DNA of 64,000 nt from SIG78 sp036677805. Its GTDB lineage: Bacteria > Verrucomicrobiota > Lentisphaeria > Victivallales > Victivallaceae. A model generated the notes under the pieces. That model was not told where the DNA came from, made no database searches, and saw nothing but the letters and a program-made list of their open reading frames with translations. Position numbers and translations under genes: made by a program. Location: positions 1 to 64,000 of the forward strand of contig JAVBVS010000025.1 of NCBI GenBank assembly GCA_036677805.1, given 5' to 3'. Positions 53,452 to 62,226 of this stretch are shown in pieces. Position 1 is the stretch's first letter. Each line of letters starts with the position of its first letter.

Positions 53452-54270
53452 ATGAGCCGTACGATCCATGTTCCGGCCTGGTATTACCGCAATTTCGACG
53501 CCGACATGAGCCGCGAAGTTCCCGCCGAGGGGTATGGCGGATGGCGCAAGGCCGCCGCGCTGCCGTTGGCGCTGGATCACAGCGCATTGGTCGTGATGCA
53601 CGCCTGGCATTGCTATGAATCCGGCGATTTCCCGGGCTGGGAACACGCGGTCGAATACCTGCCGCGTGCCCGGGCCGTTATGCGGCGCTATTATCCGTCG
53701 CTGTTGTCCACGGTCCGGGCGGCGGGAATGCCGGTGCTGCATGCGGTCTGGGGCGGTCATTATTATCAGGAGCTCCCGGGATATCGGGAAAGTCTGGCGC
53801 TGGCCGGAGAGGAGCCGCCCTTGCCGCGGGCGGAATCCGATCCGGTGCGCGAAGCGCTCGACCGTTTCCGCTTCGAAGAGGTTTCGCCGGGCGCGCACAA
53901 TCAGCCGGATATCGAACGCAGCCGGACGGCTCGCGATTTTGCTCCGGAAGCGCGTCCGGAGCCGGGCGAGGCGATCGCCGCAACCTCGCGCCAGCTTTTC
54001 CTGCAATGTCGGAAGCGTGGCGTCAACCACCTGATTTACGCCGGATTCGCGCTCAACTGGTGTTTGCAGATGTCGCCCTGCGGCATGGTCGACATGCAGC
54101 GTTACGGGATGCTCTGTTCGACCATCCGGGAAACCACCACCGCGGTGGAAAATAAGGAGAGCGCCCGGCTGGAGACGGCCAAGAATATGGAGTTGTGGAA
54201 AGTGTCGCTGCAATTCGGCTTGGTCTACGACTTCGCCGATTTCACCGGTGCGCTGCGCCGGGGAAAATGA
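53452..54270 (+). CDS. Isochorismatase-fold protein with altered active site
   Basis: This 272-residue protein has the isochorismatase/nicotinamidase core order. The first strand reads SALVVMHAWHC, where His50 stands at the usual catalytic Asp position; the late strand is GVNHLIYAGFALNWCLQMSP with Cys204 at the nucleophile position. Between them are VLHAVWGGHYY and long loops. The replacement of Asp argues against a standard amidase reaction, so it may be a non-hydrolytic relative or use a different mechanism. AAAGGAAA precedes ATG 53452. It ends the aminotransferase operon; GH35 follows after 103 bases. Confidence 0.65.
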   Translation: MSRTIHVPAWYYRNFDADMSREVPAEGYGGWRKAAALPLALDHSALVVMHAWHCYESGDFPGWEHAVEYLPRARAVMRRYYPSLLSTVRAAGMPVLHAVWGGHYYQELPGYRESLALAGEEPPLPRAESDPVREALDRFRFEEVSPGAHNQPDIERSRTARDFAPEARPEPGEAIAATSRQLFLQCRKRGVNHLIYAGFALNWCLQMSPCGMVDMQRYGMLCSTIRETTTAVENKESARLETAKNMELWKVSLQFGLVYDFADFTGALRRGK

Positions 54271-54373
54271 CGGTTTCCCCGGGGTTCGATATGGGATGCG
54301 ATTGCATTGTCCGCCGGAAAGCGTTATATTACCGCAATCATTGACGGCGGTTCTCAACAGGAAGACGGGCGCG

Positions 54374-56140
54374 ATGCATACGGTCAAAATCGAACAGGGC
54401 GCCATCCATATTGATGGGCATGAAACGCAACTCATCTCCGGCAGCGTCCATTATTTCCGGGTGCCGCGGGCCCTGTGGCGCGACCGCATCGCGCGGGCCA
54501 AAGCCATGGGCCTCAATGCGGTCGAAACCTACGTCGCGTGGCAGCTCCACGAGCCTTCGCCGGGCACGTTCGACTTTGCCGGCGACCTCGACCTCGGGCA
54601 CTTTCTCGATCTGATCGCCGCGGCCGGGTTGTATGCGATCGTCCGGCCCGGTCCTTATATTTGCGCCGAATTCGACAACGGCGGACTGCCGGTCTGGCTC
54701 AATCTGCTGCCCGGCGTCCGGCTGCGCTGCATGAATCCGCCTTATTGCATCGCGGTGGAGCGCTTTTTCGACCGGCTGATGGCTGAAATCGCGCCGCGCC
54801 GCGCCGCGTCCGGCGGGCCGGTGGTCATGATGCAGCTCGAAAATGAGTACGGCAGCTTCGGCTGCGACAAGCATTATCTTCGCTGGCTGGAACGGCTCTT
54901 CCGCGAAAAATACGGCATTTCGGAAGTGCTCTTCACCTCCGACGGCGCGGGCGACTTTTTCCTTCAGGGCGGGACGCTCGACGGCGTGCTTCAGACGCTC
55001 AATTTCGGCAGCCGGGCGATCGAATCGTTTGCGGTCGGGCGCAAATACCGGCCGGAAGGGCCGGATTTCTGCATGGAGTTCTGGGACGGATGGTTCGACC
55101 ACTGGGGCAACCGGCATGGCCGCCGCGAGGCCGCGGACGTGGCGCGGGAACTGGCGGCGATGCTGGCTTCCGGAGCGTCGGTCAACTTCTACATGTTCCA
55201 CGGCGGCACCAATTTCGGCTTTACCGGCGGCGCCAATTTCTACCCCGACCGGGGCTTCGGCTCGACCGTCACCAGCTACGACTATGATGCGCCGCTCTCC
55301 GAATGCGGCGATATCACCGAAAAATACCTCGCCTGTCAGGCGGTGATTGCGAAATACCGGCCCGGATTCACGCCGGAACGTCCGGCCGATCCTGAAAAGC
55401 GCGCTTATCCGGCGGCCGAATTGACCGAATATGCGCCGCTTTACGCCCCGGAAGTGTTGACGCGAATCGGCGACATGCGGGAAACGCCTTATCCGGAATC
55501 CATGGAATTTTACGGGCAATACCACGGTTTCGTCAATTATCGCTGCCATCTGAACGGACCATGGCGCGGCAAGCTGGTGCTGCCCGAGGTGCGCGACCGT
55601 GCGATTCTCTTTCTCGACGGCCGCAAACTCGGAAGTTTCTACCGGCCCGAGGGCGCGGTGACGCTCGAACTTGAGACTCCCGCCGGCGGCGCGCAGCTCG
55701 ATGTGCTGGTCGAGGAGATGGGGCACATCAATTACGGCACCCGTCTCGGCTGCGACAGCAAGGGGCTTCCGGGCGGAGTGCTGGTGGACAATCTTCAGCA
55801 GGTGATGAATTTCGCGGTGACCCCGCTCGATCTGTCGCGGCTGGAGCAACTGCCCTTCCGGGCGCTCGCCACGGAAGGCGAACTCTCCGGCCCCGCTTTT
55901 TACCGGGGCGAGTTTGCGGTCGACCGGATTGCGGATACCTTTTTGCGCTTTCCCGGCGGCAAAGGCACGGTCTGGATCAACGGCTTCCATCTCGGCCGCT
56001 ACTGGGATATCGGTCCCGGCGACACTCTGTATGTGCCGCGCTCCATCCTGCGCTCCGGCGGCAACGCAATCGCGATCTTTGAGCTCGAAGCGCTTCGTTC
56101 GCCGCGTCCGGAATTCACCGACCGCCCCCATCTGGGCTGA
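54374..56140 (+). CDS. GH35 beta-galactosidase-like enzyme
   Basis: The 588-residue enzyme has a GH35 TIM barrel (about 5-330). The acid/base is Glu158 in QLENEYGSFG and the nucleophile Glu235 in FCMEFWDGWFDHWG; FHGGTNFGFTGGANF is a family hallmark. C-terminal jelly-roll domains follow (GTVWINGFHLGRYWDIGP). GH35 enzymes usually remove terminal beta-galactose from glycans such as mucin or keratan-type chains. No signal peptide is present, so it may act in the cytoplasm. AGGAAG lies nine bases before ATG 54374; the longer open frame from 54248 is not supported. A shared terminator follows. Confidence 0.9.
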   Translation: MHTVKIEQGAIHIDGHETQLISGSVHYFRVPRALWRDRIARAKAMGLNAVETYVAWQLHEPSPGTFDFAGDLDLGHFLDLIAAAGLYAIVRPGPYICAEFDNGGLPVWLNLLPGVRLRCMNPPYCIAVERFFDRLMAEIAPRRAASGGPVVMMQLENEYGSFGCDKHYLRWLERLFREKYGISEVLFTSDGAGDFFLQGGTLDGVLQTLNFGSRAIESFAVGRKYRPEGPDFCMEFWDGWFDHWGNRHGRREAADVARELAAMLASGASVNFYMFHGGTNFGFTGGANFYPDRGFGSTVTSYDYDAPLSECGDITEKYLACQAVIAKYRPGFTPERPADPEKRAYPAAELTEYAPLYAPEVLTRIGDMRETPYPESMEFYGQYHGFVNYRCHLNGPWRGKLVLPEVRDRAILFLDGRKLGSFYRPEGAVTLELETPAGGAQLDVLVEEMGHINYGTRLGCDSKGLPGGVLVDNLQQVMNFAVTPLDLSRLEQLPFRALATEGELSGPAFYRGEFAVDRIADTFLRFPGGKGTVWINGFHLGRYWDIGPGDTLYVPRSILRSGGNAIAIFELEALRSPRPEFTDRPHLG

Positions 56141-56162
56141 AGCCGGGTTTTCGGACAAATAA

Positions 56163-56197
56163 AAAGCCTTCCGTATCAGTTCGATACGGAAGGCTTT
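56163..56197. terminator. Bidirectional terminator between GH35 and the GH123 operon
   Basis: AAAGCCTTCCGTATC (56163-56177) and GATACGGAAGGCTTT (56183-56197) form a perfect 15-bp stem with an AGTTC loop. T-runs exist on both sides (AAAAA at 56161-56165 serves the reverse strand). It lies between two convergent genes. Confidence 0.75.
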
Positions 56198-56241
56198 CTG
56201 GTGTCCGCCGGACGCATTGCCGCGTCCGGCCGGAAGGGTTG

Positions 56242-58575
56242 TCACTGCGATTCTTTTTCCTGCGCCGCCGCCAGCTTGTCCAGCGCCTGCGACACCGCTT
56301 CGCGATGGCGGAGCAGCGCCGCCGGGTCGCGGTCGAAACTCGACCAGTAATTGACCGGCGGAGCGACGATCTGATCCGGAATATTCAGCAGCGCGGCATA
56401 TTCCTTTTTCGTATCGAGCTTGCGCAGCAGCGCCAGATATTCGTAATCCTGAATGCCGTCGCGGATGTTGGCCACGCGGATCGACGGATTGTAGGAACTG
56501 TCGCGATTGAGGTAGAACAAATGTCCGTCGCCGTTGCGGCCGCGCCGCCCCGGATAGGTTTCCACCGAATAGCCGTCCTTGAGCGGATATTCCACCCCCT
56601 CGGGCGCATCGGCGGCATATTGTCTGCCCGCCCACGGCCGGTTGGTCGAATAGTATCCGGCGCCCCTGGCTCCGACCTTGAACGCCTGCCAGAAGCAGAT
56701 GCGCGGGGCGATGCCCGCCATGTCGAGCATGAAGGAGGGCGATTCGTAGGCCCAGTAGATGCCGGTGAACTTGCCTTTGGCCCGGAGGTCGGCGCTTTCC
56801 GCCGCCGGCACCGGGAGCAGGAACCAGCTGTCCATGACGTTTTCGTCGATGGTCAGCCGGGGGCCGATATTGGAGGTTCTGACGCCGGGAATTTCCTTCT
56901 TGATGAATTCACAGGCCCGGGTCACCTGGGCGATGCGGAAATCGCGCCGTTCGGGCGGGTCGAACATGGCTTCATCGCAGCAGCTGATCATGGTCATGTC
57001 CCACATGCCAAGCTCTTCCAGTTGCTTGCGGTAGCTGTTGATGCTGTCGCGCATCCGGTTCAGGAAGGCTTCGTCGAAGACCGAGCCGTCGGAATTTTTC
57101 GAGTTCCACAGATACCAGAGCACGAGGTTGTTCTGACCGCGGTCGCGGCAGAACTCCAGATCGTCGATGACCGGGGTCAGATTGGCGCCGTCGACCGCCT
57201 GTCCGTACATCGAGATCGGACTCAGCCGGTATTTCAGGAAGCGCGCGTATTCCGCCCGGCGCATTTCCGGCGTCCAGGCCGACTGGTCGCGGAAGTCGAA
57301 GTAGGTCACCAGTTCGCCGCGCACCGGCAGCGTGAAGCGGCGCACCGTGAGCTGGTAAGCGACCGGATAAGGCTTGCAGTCGGCGGCATGGACCGTGACG
57401 GTGCCGGCGTAGACGCCGGGAGGCGTCCCGGCCGGGACATTGACCGTGACCCGGAAGGGATGGAACTGGCCGGCCAGCTCTTTGAGCGGACGGTTGGCGA
57501 ACAGCGGATCGGGCCACCAGCCGTTGCGCAGATCGTAGTAGAACGCGTCCGGGAACTGAACGTAACCGACGGTTTCGAGATCGACCTGATCGGCCGGAAT
57601 GATCGATCGGCCGTCGGCGCTCTTCAAGGCCGAGGCGGTGAGGCTGACGTCATGCAGCGGCTTGCCCGGATCGGGCAGCACCGTCAGCTGGAAGCTTTCG
57701 GAGTCGTTGCGCCCCGCGGTCAGCGCCACCGGCGCCGCAACCGGGAACGCCGATTCCCGGAATATCTTGACGGTGGAATCGGCGGTCAGGACGGCCATCT
57801 CGCCGGGCACGGCCCCGGCTTCCTGCCGCATGATCAGCAATGCCGCCAGCCGCCGCGCCCGGTCGAGCTCCGGCGCCAGCGCGAATTCCTTGCCCGGCGT
57901 GCGGGTTTCGAGCTCATTCAAACCGGCCAGCGCGGTGCGTACTTCCGGGGTGTTGGCGAGATCGGCCGCCCGCGCCGCTTCGGTCAGTTCTTTTTGCACG
58001 GCTTCGATCGCGTTGCGCGCTTCCTGACGGTCTTCCGCCTCGACCTGTTCCTTGGTCAATAAACGGATATTGTCGATTTCAAGGCCGGTTTCCGGGGTGC
58101 CCCAGATCAGGGCGAAGGCTTCGACATTTTTGCGGTCGAGTCCGGGAACATCCGCCAGATCGACCTGAAATTCCCGGGTGATGCCGGGTTGGAGCTGAAC
58201 GTAGCCCATCGGCATCAGGTTCATGTCATCAGGATTGTGGAATCCGGAGGCGTCCTTGATCGAGAAAATGCGGTAGCCGAAGGTGTTGCGGATGTTGTGC
58301 GCGGTAAACCGCAGCTGGGCGAACGGCGTCCAGTCTTTGAGCGACGGCTTGAACAGCAAATTGCCGGCGCCTTCTTTGCAGTCAATGCGCAACACCTTGT
58401 TGCCGTCGGGCCGGGTCGCCAGCTCGCAGCTGATATTGTCCGGGTTGGTGTTTTCAAGATGCAGCTTGGCCAGATCGTCCGGAGTGTCGAAGGTCACCGT
58501 GCGCGGCAGTTCCGCCGCCGCCAGACCCAGCGGGACGATGAGCAATGACCACAGGGTCAACGGGTGGATGCGCAT
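56242..58575 (-). CDS. Secreted GH123/DUF4091-type glycoside hydrolase
   Basis: The 777-residue protein has a signal peptide (about 1-20). An N-terminal beta domain (about 25-165) is followed by a helical linker (about 175-235), a beta-sandwich and a barrel. Late segments are diagnostic: MISCCDEAMFD gives an Asp-Glu pair near 534-535, as in substrate-assisted GH123 enzymes, and VANIRDGIQDYEYLALLRKL is the typical DUF4091/GH123 C-terminal motif. Known GH123 members are beta-N-acetylgalactosaminidases acting on glycosphingolipids. The gene overlaps the amidase gene by 19 bases, making it last in the operon. Confidence 0.82.
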   Translation of the reverse strand: MRIHPLTLWSLLIVPLGLAAAELPRTVTFDTPDDLAKLHLENTNPDNISCELATRPDGNKVLRIDCKEGAGNLLFKPSLKDWTPFAQLRFTAHNIRNTFGYRIFSIKDASGFHNPDDMNLMPMGYVQLQPGITREFQVDLADVPGLDRKNVEAFALIWGTPETGLEIDNIRLLTKEQVEAEDRQEARNAIEAVQKELTEAARAADLANTPEVRTALAGLNELETRTPGKEFALAPELDRARRLAALLIMRQEAGAVPGEMAVLTADSTVKIFRESAFPVAAPVALTAGRNDSESFQLTVLPDPGKPLHDVSLTASALKSADGRSIIPADQVDLETVGYVQFPDAFYYDLRNGWWPDPLFANRPLKELAGQFHPFRVTVNVPAGTPPGVYAGTVTVHAADCKPYPVAYQLTVRRFTLPVRGELVTYFDFRDQSAWTPEMRRAEYARFLKYRLSPISMYGQAVDGANLTPVIDDLEFCRDRGQNNLVLWYLWNSKNSDGSVFDEAFLNRMRDSINSYRKQLEELGMWDMTMISCCDEAMFDPPERRDFRIAQVTRACEFIKKEIPGVRTSNIGPRLTIDENVMDSWFLLPVPAAESADLRAKGKFTGIYWAYESPSFMLDMAGIAPRICFWQAFKVGARGAGYYSTNRPWAGRQYAADAPEGVEYPLKDGYSVETYPGRRGRNGDGHLFYLNRDSSYNPSIRVANIRDGIQDYEYLALLRKLDTKKEYAALLNIPDQIVAPPVNYWSSFDRDPAALLRHREAVSQALDKLAAAQEKESQ

Positions 58576-59579
58576 GATTTCTCCTGGTTGGAACGTTGGG
58601 AAACATAATGTTCATAGGATTGCGGAGCCCGGTCGCTCTGGACCAGGTCCTCGCGGTCGTACACCGCGGCGTCGGGGTAGTAGGCGTAGAAGCGCCGGAC
58701 GTTGAACCCGGCCGCCCGCAGCGGATCGAGGAAACGCTGACGCTGTTCTTCGCGCGGCACGCCCGCCAGCCACGAGGAAACGTCGACAGTGGTAATATGG
58801 CGCTGTTTCAAGCCGGCGATCAGGTCGTCGACGGCGGCATAGATGTCGCCGGCGGAAGTCTTGCACACCTCCTTGTCCTGATATTTTTCGAGGAAAATCG
58901 CCATTCCGAGTTCGGCGTCGCCGTAGCCGTTTTCCCGGGGGAGGCGGCTCTTCATGACCGTGCCGACTCCGGCTTTGAAGGCTTCCCAGCGCTGTTCATC
59001 CAGAATCCGGTGTGGACAATGCTTGCCGGTCCAATCCTCATGCTTTTTCAGCGCGTCCAGCGGCAGATCGTAGGTGTCGAGCAGCCACGCGGCCAGAATC
59101 ACCGCATTGGCTTCGGCGCGGCGGTAGAGCGCGTCGTCGTCGCCATAGCACTGGCTGCGGCAGATTTCGATGCCGATGCTCCGGCTGTTGCCGGGGCCCT
59201 GGCCGCCATCGCCGGCGTGCCAGGCGTGACGGTTGAGCGGCAGCAGCTGGACCGCCTCGTTTTCATCCACCGCGAAGTGGAACGAAACCGACATCTGATC
59301 ACGGCGGTGGTCGACCCGGTCGCGTTCCTGCCGCGCCGACATCGGTTCGGCGGTATTGTGGATGGTGATCGTGCTCACATCCGCGAAGGGACCGGGAATC
59401 TTGTACCGGCGGTTGTATTCGTTGTCTTCGATGAAATCGTAACGGACCTTCAGGCCGTTGATGACCGCCACCGGCGTCGGTTCGACGACCGGCGGATTAT
59501 TCTGAAAAACCGCACAGCCGGTCAATCCCAGGATTGCGGTGATGAGGAATCCCGCGGAACAGATAGAATATTTCATCAT
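58557..59579 (-). CDS. N-acetylmuramoyl-L-alanine amidase lipoprotein (Amidase_2) with extra C-terminal domain
   Basis: The 340-residue protein carries a lipobox (GLTGC, Cys22), so it is an outer- or inner-membrane lipoprotein. The Amidase_2 (PGRP-like) zinc domain spans about 60-215: ITIHNTAEPM, HAWHAGDGG, SIGIEICRSQ and DWTGKHCPHRIL, giving the His, His and Cys/His ligands. After it, residues about 225-340 are unassigned (EKYQDKEVCKTSAGD, VSSWLAGVPREEQRQRF). It would cleave the muramoyl-peptide bond of peptidoglycan. ATG overlaps the EEP stop; AAAGGA lies upstream. It is cotranscribed with the GH123-like gene. Confidence 0.87.
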   Translation of the reverse strand: MMKYSICSAGFLITAILGLTGCAVFQNNPPVVEPTPVAVINGLKVRYDFIEDNEYNRRYKIPGPFADVSTITIHNTAEPMSARQERDRVDHRRDQMSVSFHFAVDENEAVQLLPLNRHAWHAGDGGQGPGNSRSIGIEICRSQCYGDDDALYRRAEANAVILAAWLLDTYDLPLDALKKHEDWTGKHCPHRILDEQRWEAFKAGVGTVMKSRLPRENGYGDAELGMAIFLEKYQDKEVCKTSAGDIYAAVDDLIAGLKQRHITTVDVSSWLAGVPREEQRQRFLDPLRAAGFNVRRFYAYYPDAAVYDREDLVQSDRAPQSYEHYVSQRSNQEKSCASTR

Positions 59580-60658
59580 TTCTGTCCTTTTTTCACGAAC
59601 CGGAATTCGGCGAAGGCGGCGGCATGGTCGGTCGGCCAGCTGCCGGCCGGTGCGATGCGGTCGCCGGCCAGCTTGGTCTGGTCGCGCTGGCCGCGGACAA
59701 TGGTGGTATCGGGGCCGAAGAACCCGGTGCGTTCGAGCTTGACCGGGGCGTTGCGGTTGTAAAAGATATAGTCGATGCGGTCGCGCTCATCGGCGGCCGG
59801 AGCCCAGGTCAGGCGCTTGAGATCGGCTTCGGGCGTATTCATCGGAAACGAGAAGCCGGGATACTTGACTTCATCGGGATAAAGCTGACGGAAGGTATCC
59901 TGAAAACCGGCCTGCTCCAGCGCCAGGGTGCTGTGCCACGGCATCACGATGCCGTTGCGGTCGTAAAGGTCTTTGGTGCGTTCGGTCCAGTCCAGATGCG
60001 ACGGCTCGTTGAAGTCGCCGCCGATGATCACCAGATCGCCCGCCTTGATCGCCGCCGCCGCGTCGGCGATCGCGGCCCTGACTGCGTCGACGCGCTTCGA
60101 CTTCAGGTTCATGGCGATCACCGCGTTGACGTCGGATTCCCGTTGCGGCAGCCGTTCCCAGGTCGTCCCGTGATAACCGCGCGGCAGGTAACAGGCGTAT
60201 TCGAGATAATTCAAATGCATGCTGTAGACATGAACCTGACGGCCATCGCCGAGATCAATCAACGCTGTCACGCCGCTGTCGACGCCTTTGCTCGATTTGA
60301 TCGGATATTTGGAGAGCACCAGACAATCGGGGGCGTATTCCGAGACATAGTAGTGTCTGCCGGCGGCATCCAGATCGTTGGCTACGATTTCCCGGTAGGC
60401 TCCGGCGCGGTTTTTGACTTCGCAGAAAAGAATGATGTCGGGATCGTACTTGACCACCTGCGCGATGATCTGCGCCTGGCCGTTGGGGATGAAAGCGCCC
60501 TCGATCCACAGGTTCATCTGGAGCACCTTCAAGGCGGTCGGGGGCGGCGTCTTGACTTCCGGCGCGGGAACTTCCGCCGTCACGGCGGTCAGTCCCGCCG
60601 CCAGAATCATGGCGCCGAATGTCGACGATAAACGGCCGGAAAATGATTTCCACAACAT
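59576..60658 (-). CDS. Secreted endonuclease/exonuclease/phosphatase-family protein
   Basis: The 360-residue protein has a signal peptide (about 1-28) and an EEP fold: LQMNLW, ILFCEV, HLNY, GGDFNEPS, RIDYIFY and PTDHAAAF supply the metal-binding Glu/Asp and catalytic His residues. Such secreted EEP enzymes include nucleases, sphingomyelinases and inositol phosphatases; the substrate is not readable. ATG 60658 has AAGGAG seven bases upstream; the frame is open far upstream without support. Its stop overlaps the amidase start (ATGA), so translation is coupled. Confidence 0.85.
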   Translation of the reverse strand: MLWKSFSGRLSSTFGAMILAAGLTAVTAEVPAPEVKTPPPTALKVLQMNLWIEGAFIPNGQAQIIAQVVKYDPDIILFCEVKNRAGAYREIVANDLDAAGRHYYVSEYAPDCLVLSKYPIKSSKGVDSGVTALIDLGDGRQVHVYSMHLNYLEYACYLPRGYHGTTWERLPQRESDVNAVIAMNLKSKRVDAVRAAIADAAAAIKAGDLVIIGGDFNEPSHLDWTERTKDLYDRNGIVMPWHSTLALEQAGFQDTFRQLYPDEVKYPGFSFPMNTPEADLKRLTWAPAADERDRIDYIFYNRNAPVKLERTGFFGPDTTIVRGQRDQTKLAGDRIAPAGSWPTDHAAAFAEFRFVKKGQK

Positions 60659-60687
60659 GATCGTTCTCCTTAAACTAAGTGATGGAT

Positions 60688-61896
60688 TCACCGATTGGAC
60701 TTCCTCTGTTCGGCATAACGTTCCAGCATTTTGCTCTGGAAGGCGTTCAGCACTTCCAGCTGGTCCGCGATGCCGCCGCTCATGGCGTTGCACACCAGCA
60801 CCCAGCTCAAGCCGGTTGCGGTGTCGTAATAGTGGCAGGAAAAATAGCCGTTGAAGACCCCGTTGTGCCCGAAGGCGGTCTGATGAAAACGCATGGTGCC
60901 GAGCGCATAGTCGAGTTTGCCGTCGCCGGTCATTTCCTTCAGCGTCGCCGGATTGAGGCCGCCTTGGGCGGTATGGAGCCGGCGGAGCCACTGCGCCATG
61001 TCGCGCATGGTCGAAATCATATTGCCGCTGCCGGGAAAGACCGAAGGATTGCGTTCCGTCGCCGGCAGCACCCTGCCGTCCTTCTCCCTGCGATAGCCGG
61101 GGAGGAAGGGGGCGGGCAGGGTCCGGTCGCTGCCGGCCACCGGAATCCGGGTGTGATCGAGGCGGTTCGGCGCCAGCAGCCGCTCTTCGACGAAAGCGGC
61201 GAAATCCCGTCCCGCCGCCCGCTCCGCAATAACCGCCAGCAGCCCGAAGCCCATATTGGAATAATTCGAGGTGCCGGGCTTGCCGTAGGCGAGGTGAAAG
61301 CGCGACTGAATGCCGACCATTTCCGCGATCGTGAAACGGTGCAGCGGGTCCTGGCGCTCCATCCATTCGATGTAGTCGCCATTGGCATACGGCACCTTTT
61401 CGTCGGTCTTGACTTCATCGTTGGTGAGGTCGTAAAAGCCGGCGTTATGCCTCAGCAGCTGGCGGATGGTGATCTGGTCCTTGTAGGGGAAATCGAAATC
61501 GGCGGTCGGCGGCACATAAGGTTCGGTTCTGCCCGGCATCGGCGTGGTCAGAGTGTCGTCCAGCCTGAGTTTGCCTTCCTGCGCCAGCAGCAGAATGGCG
61601 GCGGCGGTGAAGTTTTTGGTCATGCTCGCTACCCGGTAATGGGAGTCCGGCGAAATGCCCGGCGGCAATCCGGAGGTCAGAAAGAGCTCGTCCTGCCCGT
61701 CCGTCACATAAAAAGCGATGCCGACCGGGGTCTGCTCCGGCCACTCCTGAAACAGTTTTTTCCGGGCGTCGTCAAGCTCCCGCTGCAATTCGTCCTGCGG
61801 TGCGCGAAGCGCCGTCGGGTGGGCGCAGCCGGCCGCCAGCCAAAGGAGGAGGGCGGCGGCGGAGAGAATTTTGGTGGAACGGGACAAGAGGTGCAT
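60688..61896 (-). CDS. Serine hydrolase lipoprotein of the class C beta-lactamase family
   Basis: This 402-residue protein is a lipoprotein (lipobox LAAGC, Cys24) of the beta-lactamase/D-Ala-D-Ala peptidase-like family. The catalytic Ser91-x-x-Lys94 lies in VASMTKN, the Tyr motif in YSNMGFG, and HNG corresponds to the KTG motif. Members include beta-lactamases, esterases and D-amino-acid peptidases, so antibiotic resistance should not be inferred. Start 61896 is chosen for GGAG six bases upstream; 61899 and 61908 are alternatives. It leads the reverse operon EEP-amidase-GH123, with 29 bases to the EEP gene. Confidence 0.87.
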   Translation of the reverse strand: MHLLSRSTKILSAAALLLWLAAGCAHPTALRAPQDELQRELDDARKKLFQEWPEQTPVGIAFYVTDGQDELFLTSGLPPGISPDSHYRVASMTKNFTAAAILLLAQEGKLRLDDTLTTPMPGRTEPYVPPTADFDFPYKDQITIRQLLRHNAGFYDLTNDEVKTDEKVPYANGDYIEWMERQDPLHRFTIAEMVGIQSRFHLAYGKPGTSNYSNMGFGLLAVIAERAAGRDFAAFVEERLLAPNRLDHTRIPVAGSDRTLPAPFLPGYRREKDGRVLPATERNPSVFPGSGNMISTMRDMAQWLRRLHTAQGGLNPATLKEMTGDGKLDYALGTMRFHQTAFGHNGVFNGYFSCHYYDTATGLSWVLVCNAMSGGIADQLEVLNAFQSKMLERYAEQRKSNR

Positions 61897-62226
61897 CATG
61901 ATCTCCATTCGGTTGTCGGATGATGGCCATACCGGTCGAAATCGTGCGCCGTTCGCCGGGCGCGGGAGGGGGCGGCGGGAGTTCCAGACCATCGCGCCCG
62001 GACCTTTTCCGCTATAAATTATATCATGAGGCCTGATATTTTGCAAGTGCCGTTTTTGTCGAAAAATCGGAGATTTCGGCATTTTTTTTAACAATCCTAT
62101 AGGATGCCCATAGTATACTATATTGAGAACTGCAATTTTTCATCATTCCGAAGGACTTGGGGATTGCAATTGGCGCCGGCATGGAGTATCTTTTGACGCG
62201 TAAAACTCTATTTGGCGAGGTGAAAG
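61897..62226. other. Divergent intergenic region between the serine hydrolase and GH3 genes
   Basis: This 330-base gap becomes AT rich towards the GH3 side. An interrupted inverted repeat ATATCA (62021-62026)/TGATAT (62034-62039) lies on the left, and two 12-bp palindromes lie at 62094-62121. No gene is supported in it. It probably carries promoters for both directions. Confidence 0.6.
62094..62121. promoter_or_regulatory. Twin 12-bp palindromes upstream of GH3 (operator candidate)
   Basis: ATCCTATAGGAT (62094-62105) and ATAGTATACTAT (62110-62121) are both perfect palindromes, four bases apart. The second contains TATACT (62114-62119), a good -10 hexamer, though no well-placed -35 was found. 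A repressor could bind here to block GH3 transcription (inference). Confidence 0.5.

Noticed and set aside
54338..56635. Reverse-strand 765-codon frame opposite GH35
   Set aside because: GH35 has both catalytic motifs; the reverse frame crosses a strong terminator hairpin at 56163-56197.
60688..61896. Beta-lactamase as an antibiotic-resistance gene
   Set aside because: The family is broad; SxxK, YxN and HxG motifs alone do not show beta-lactam hydrolysis, and the context is glycan and wall breakdown.
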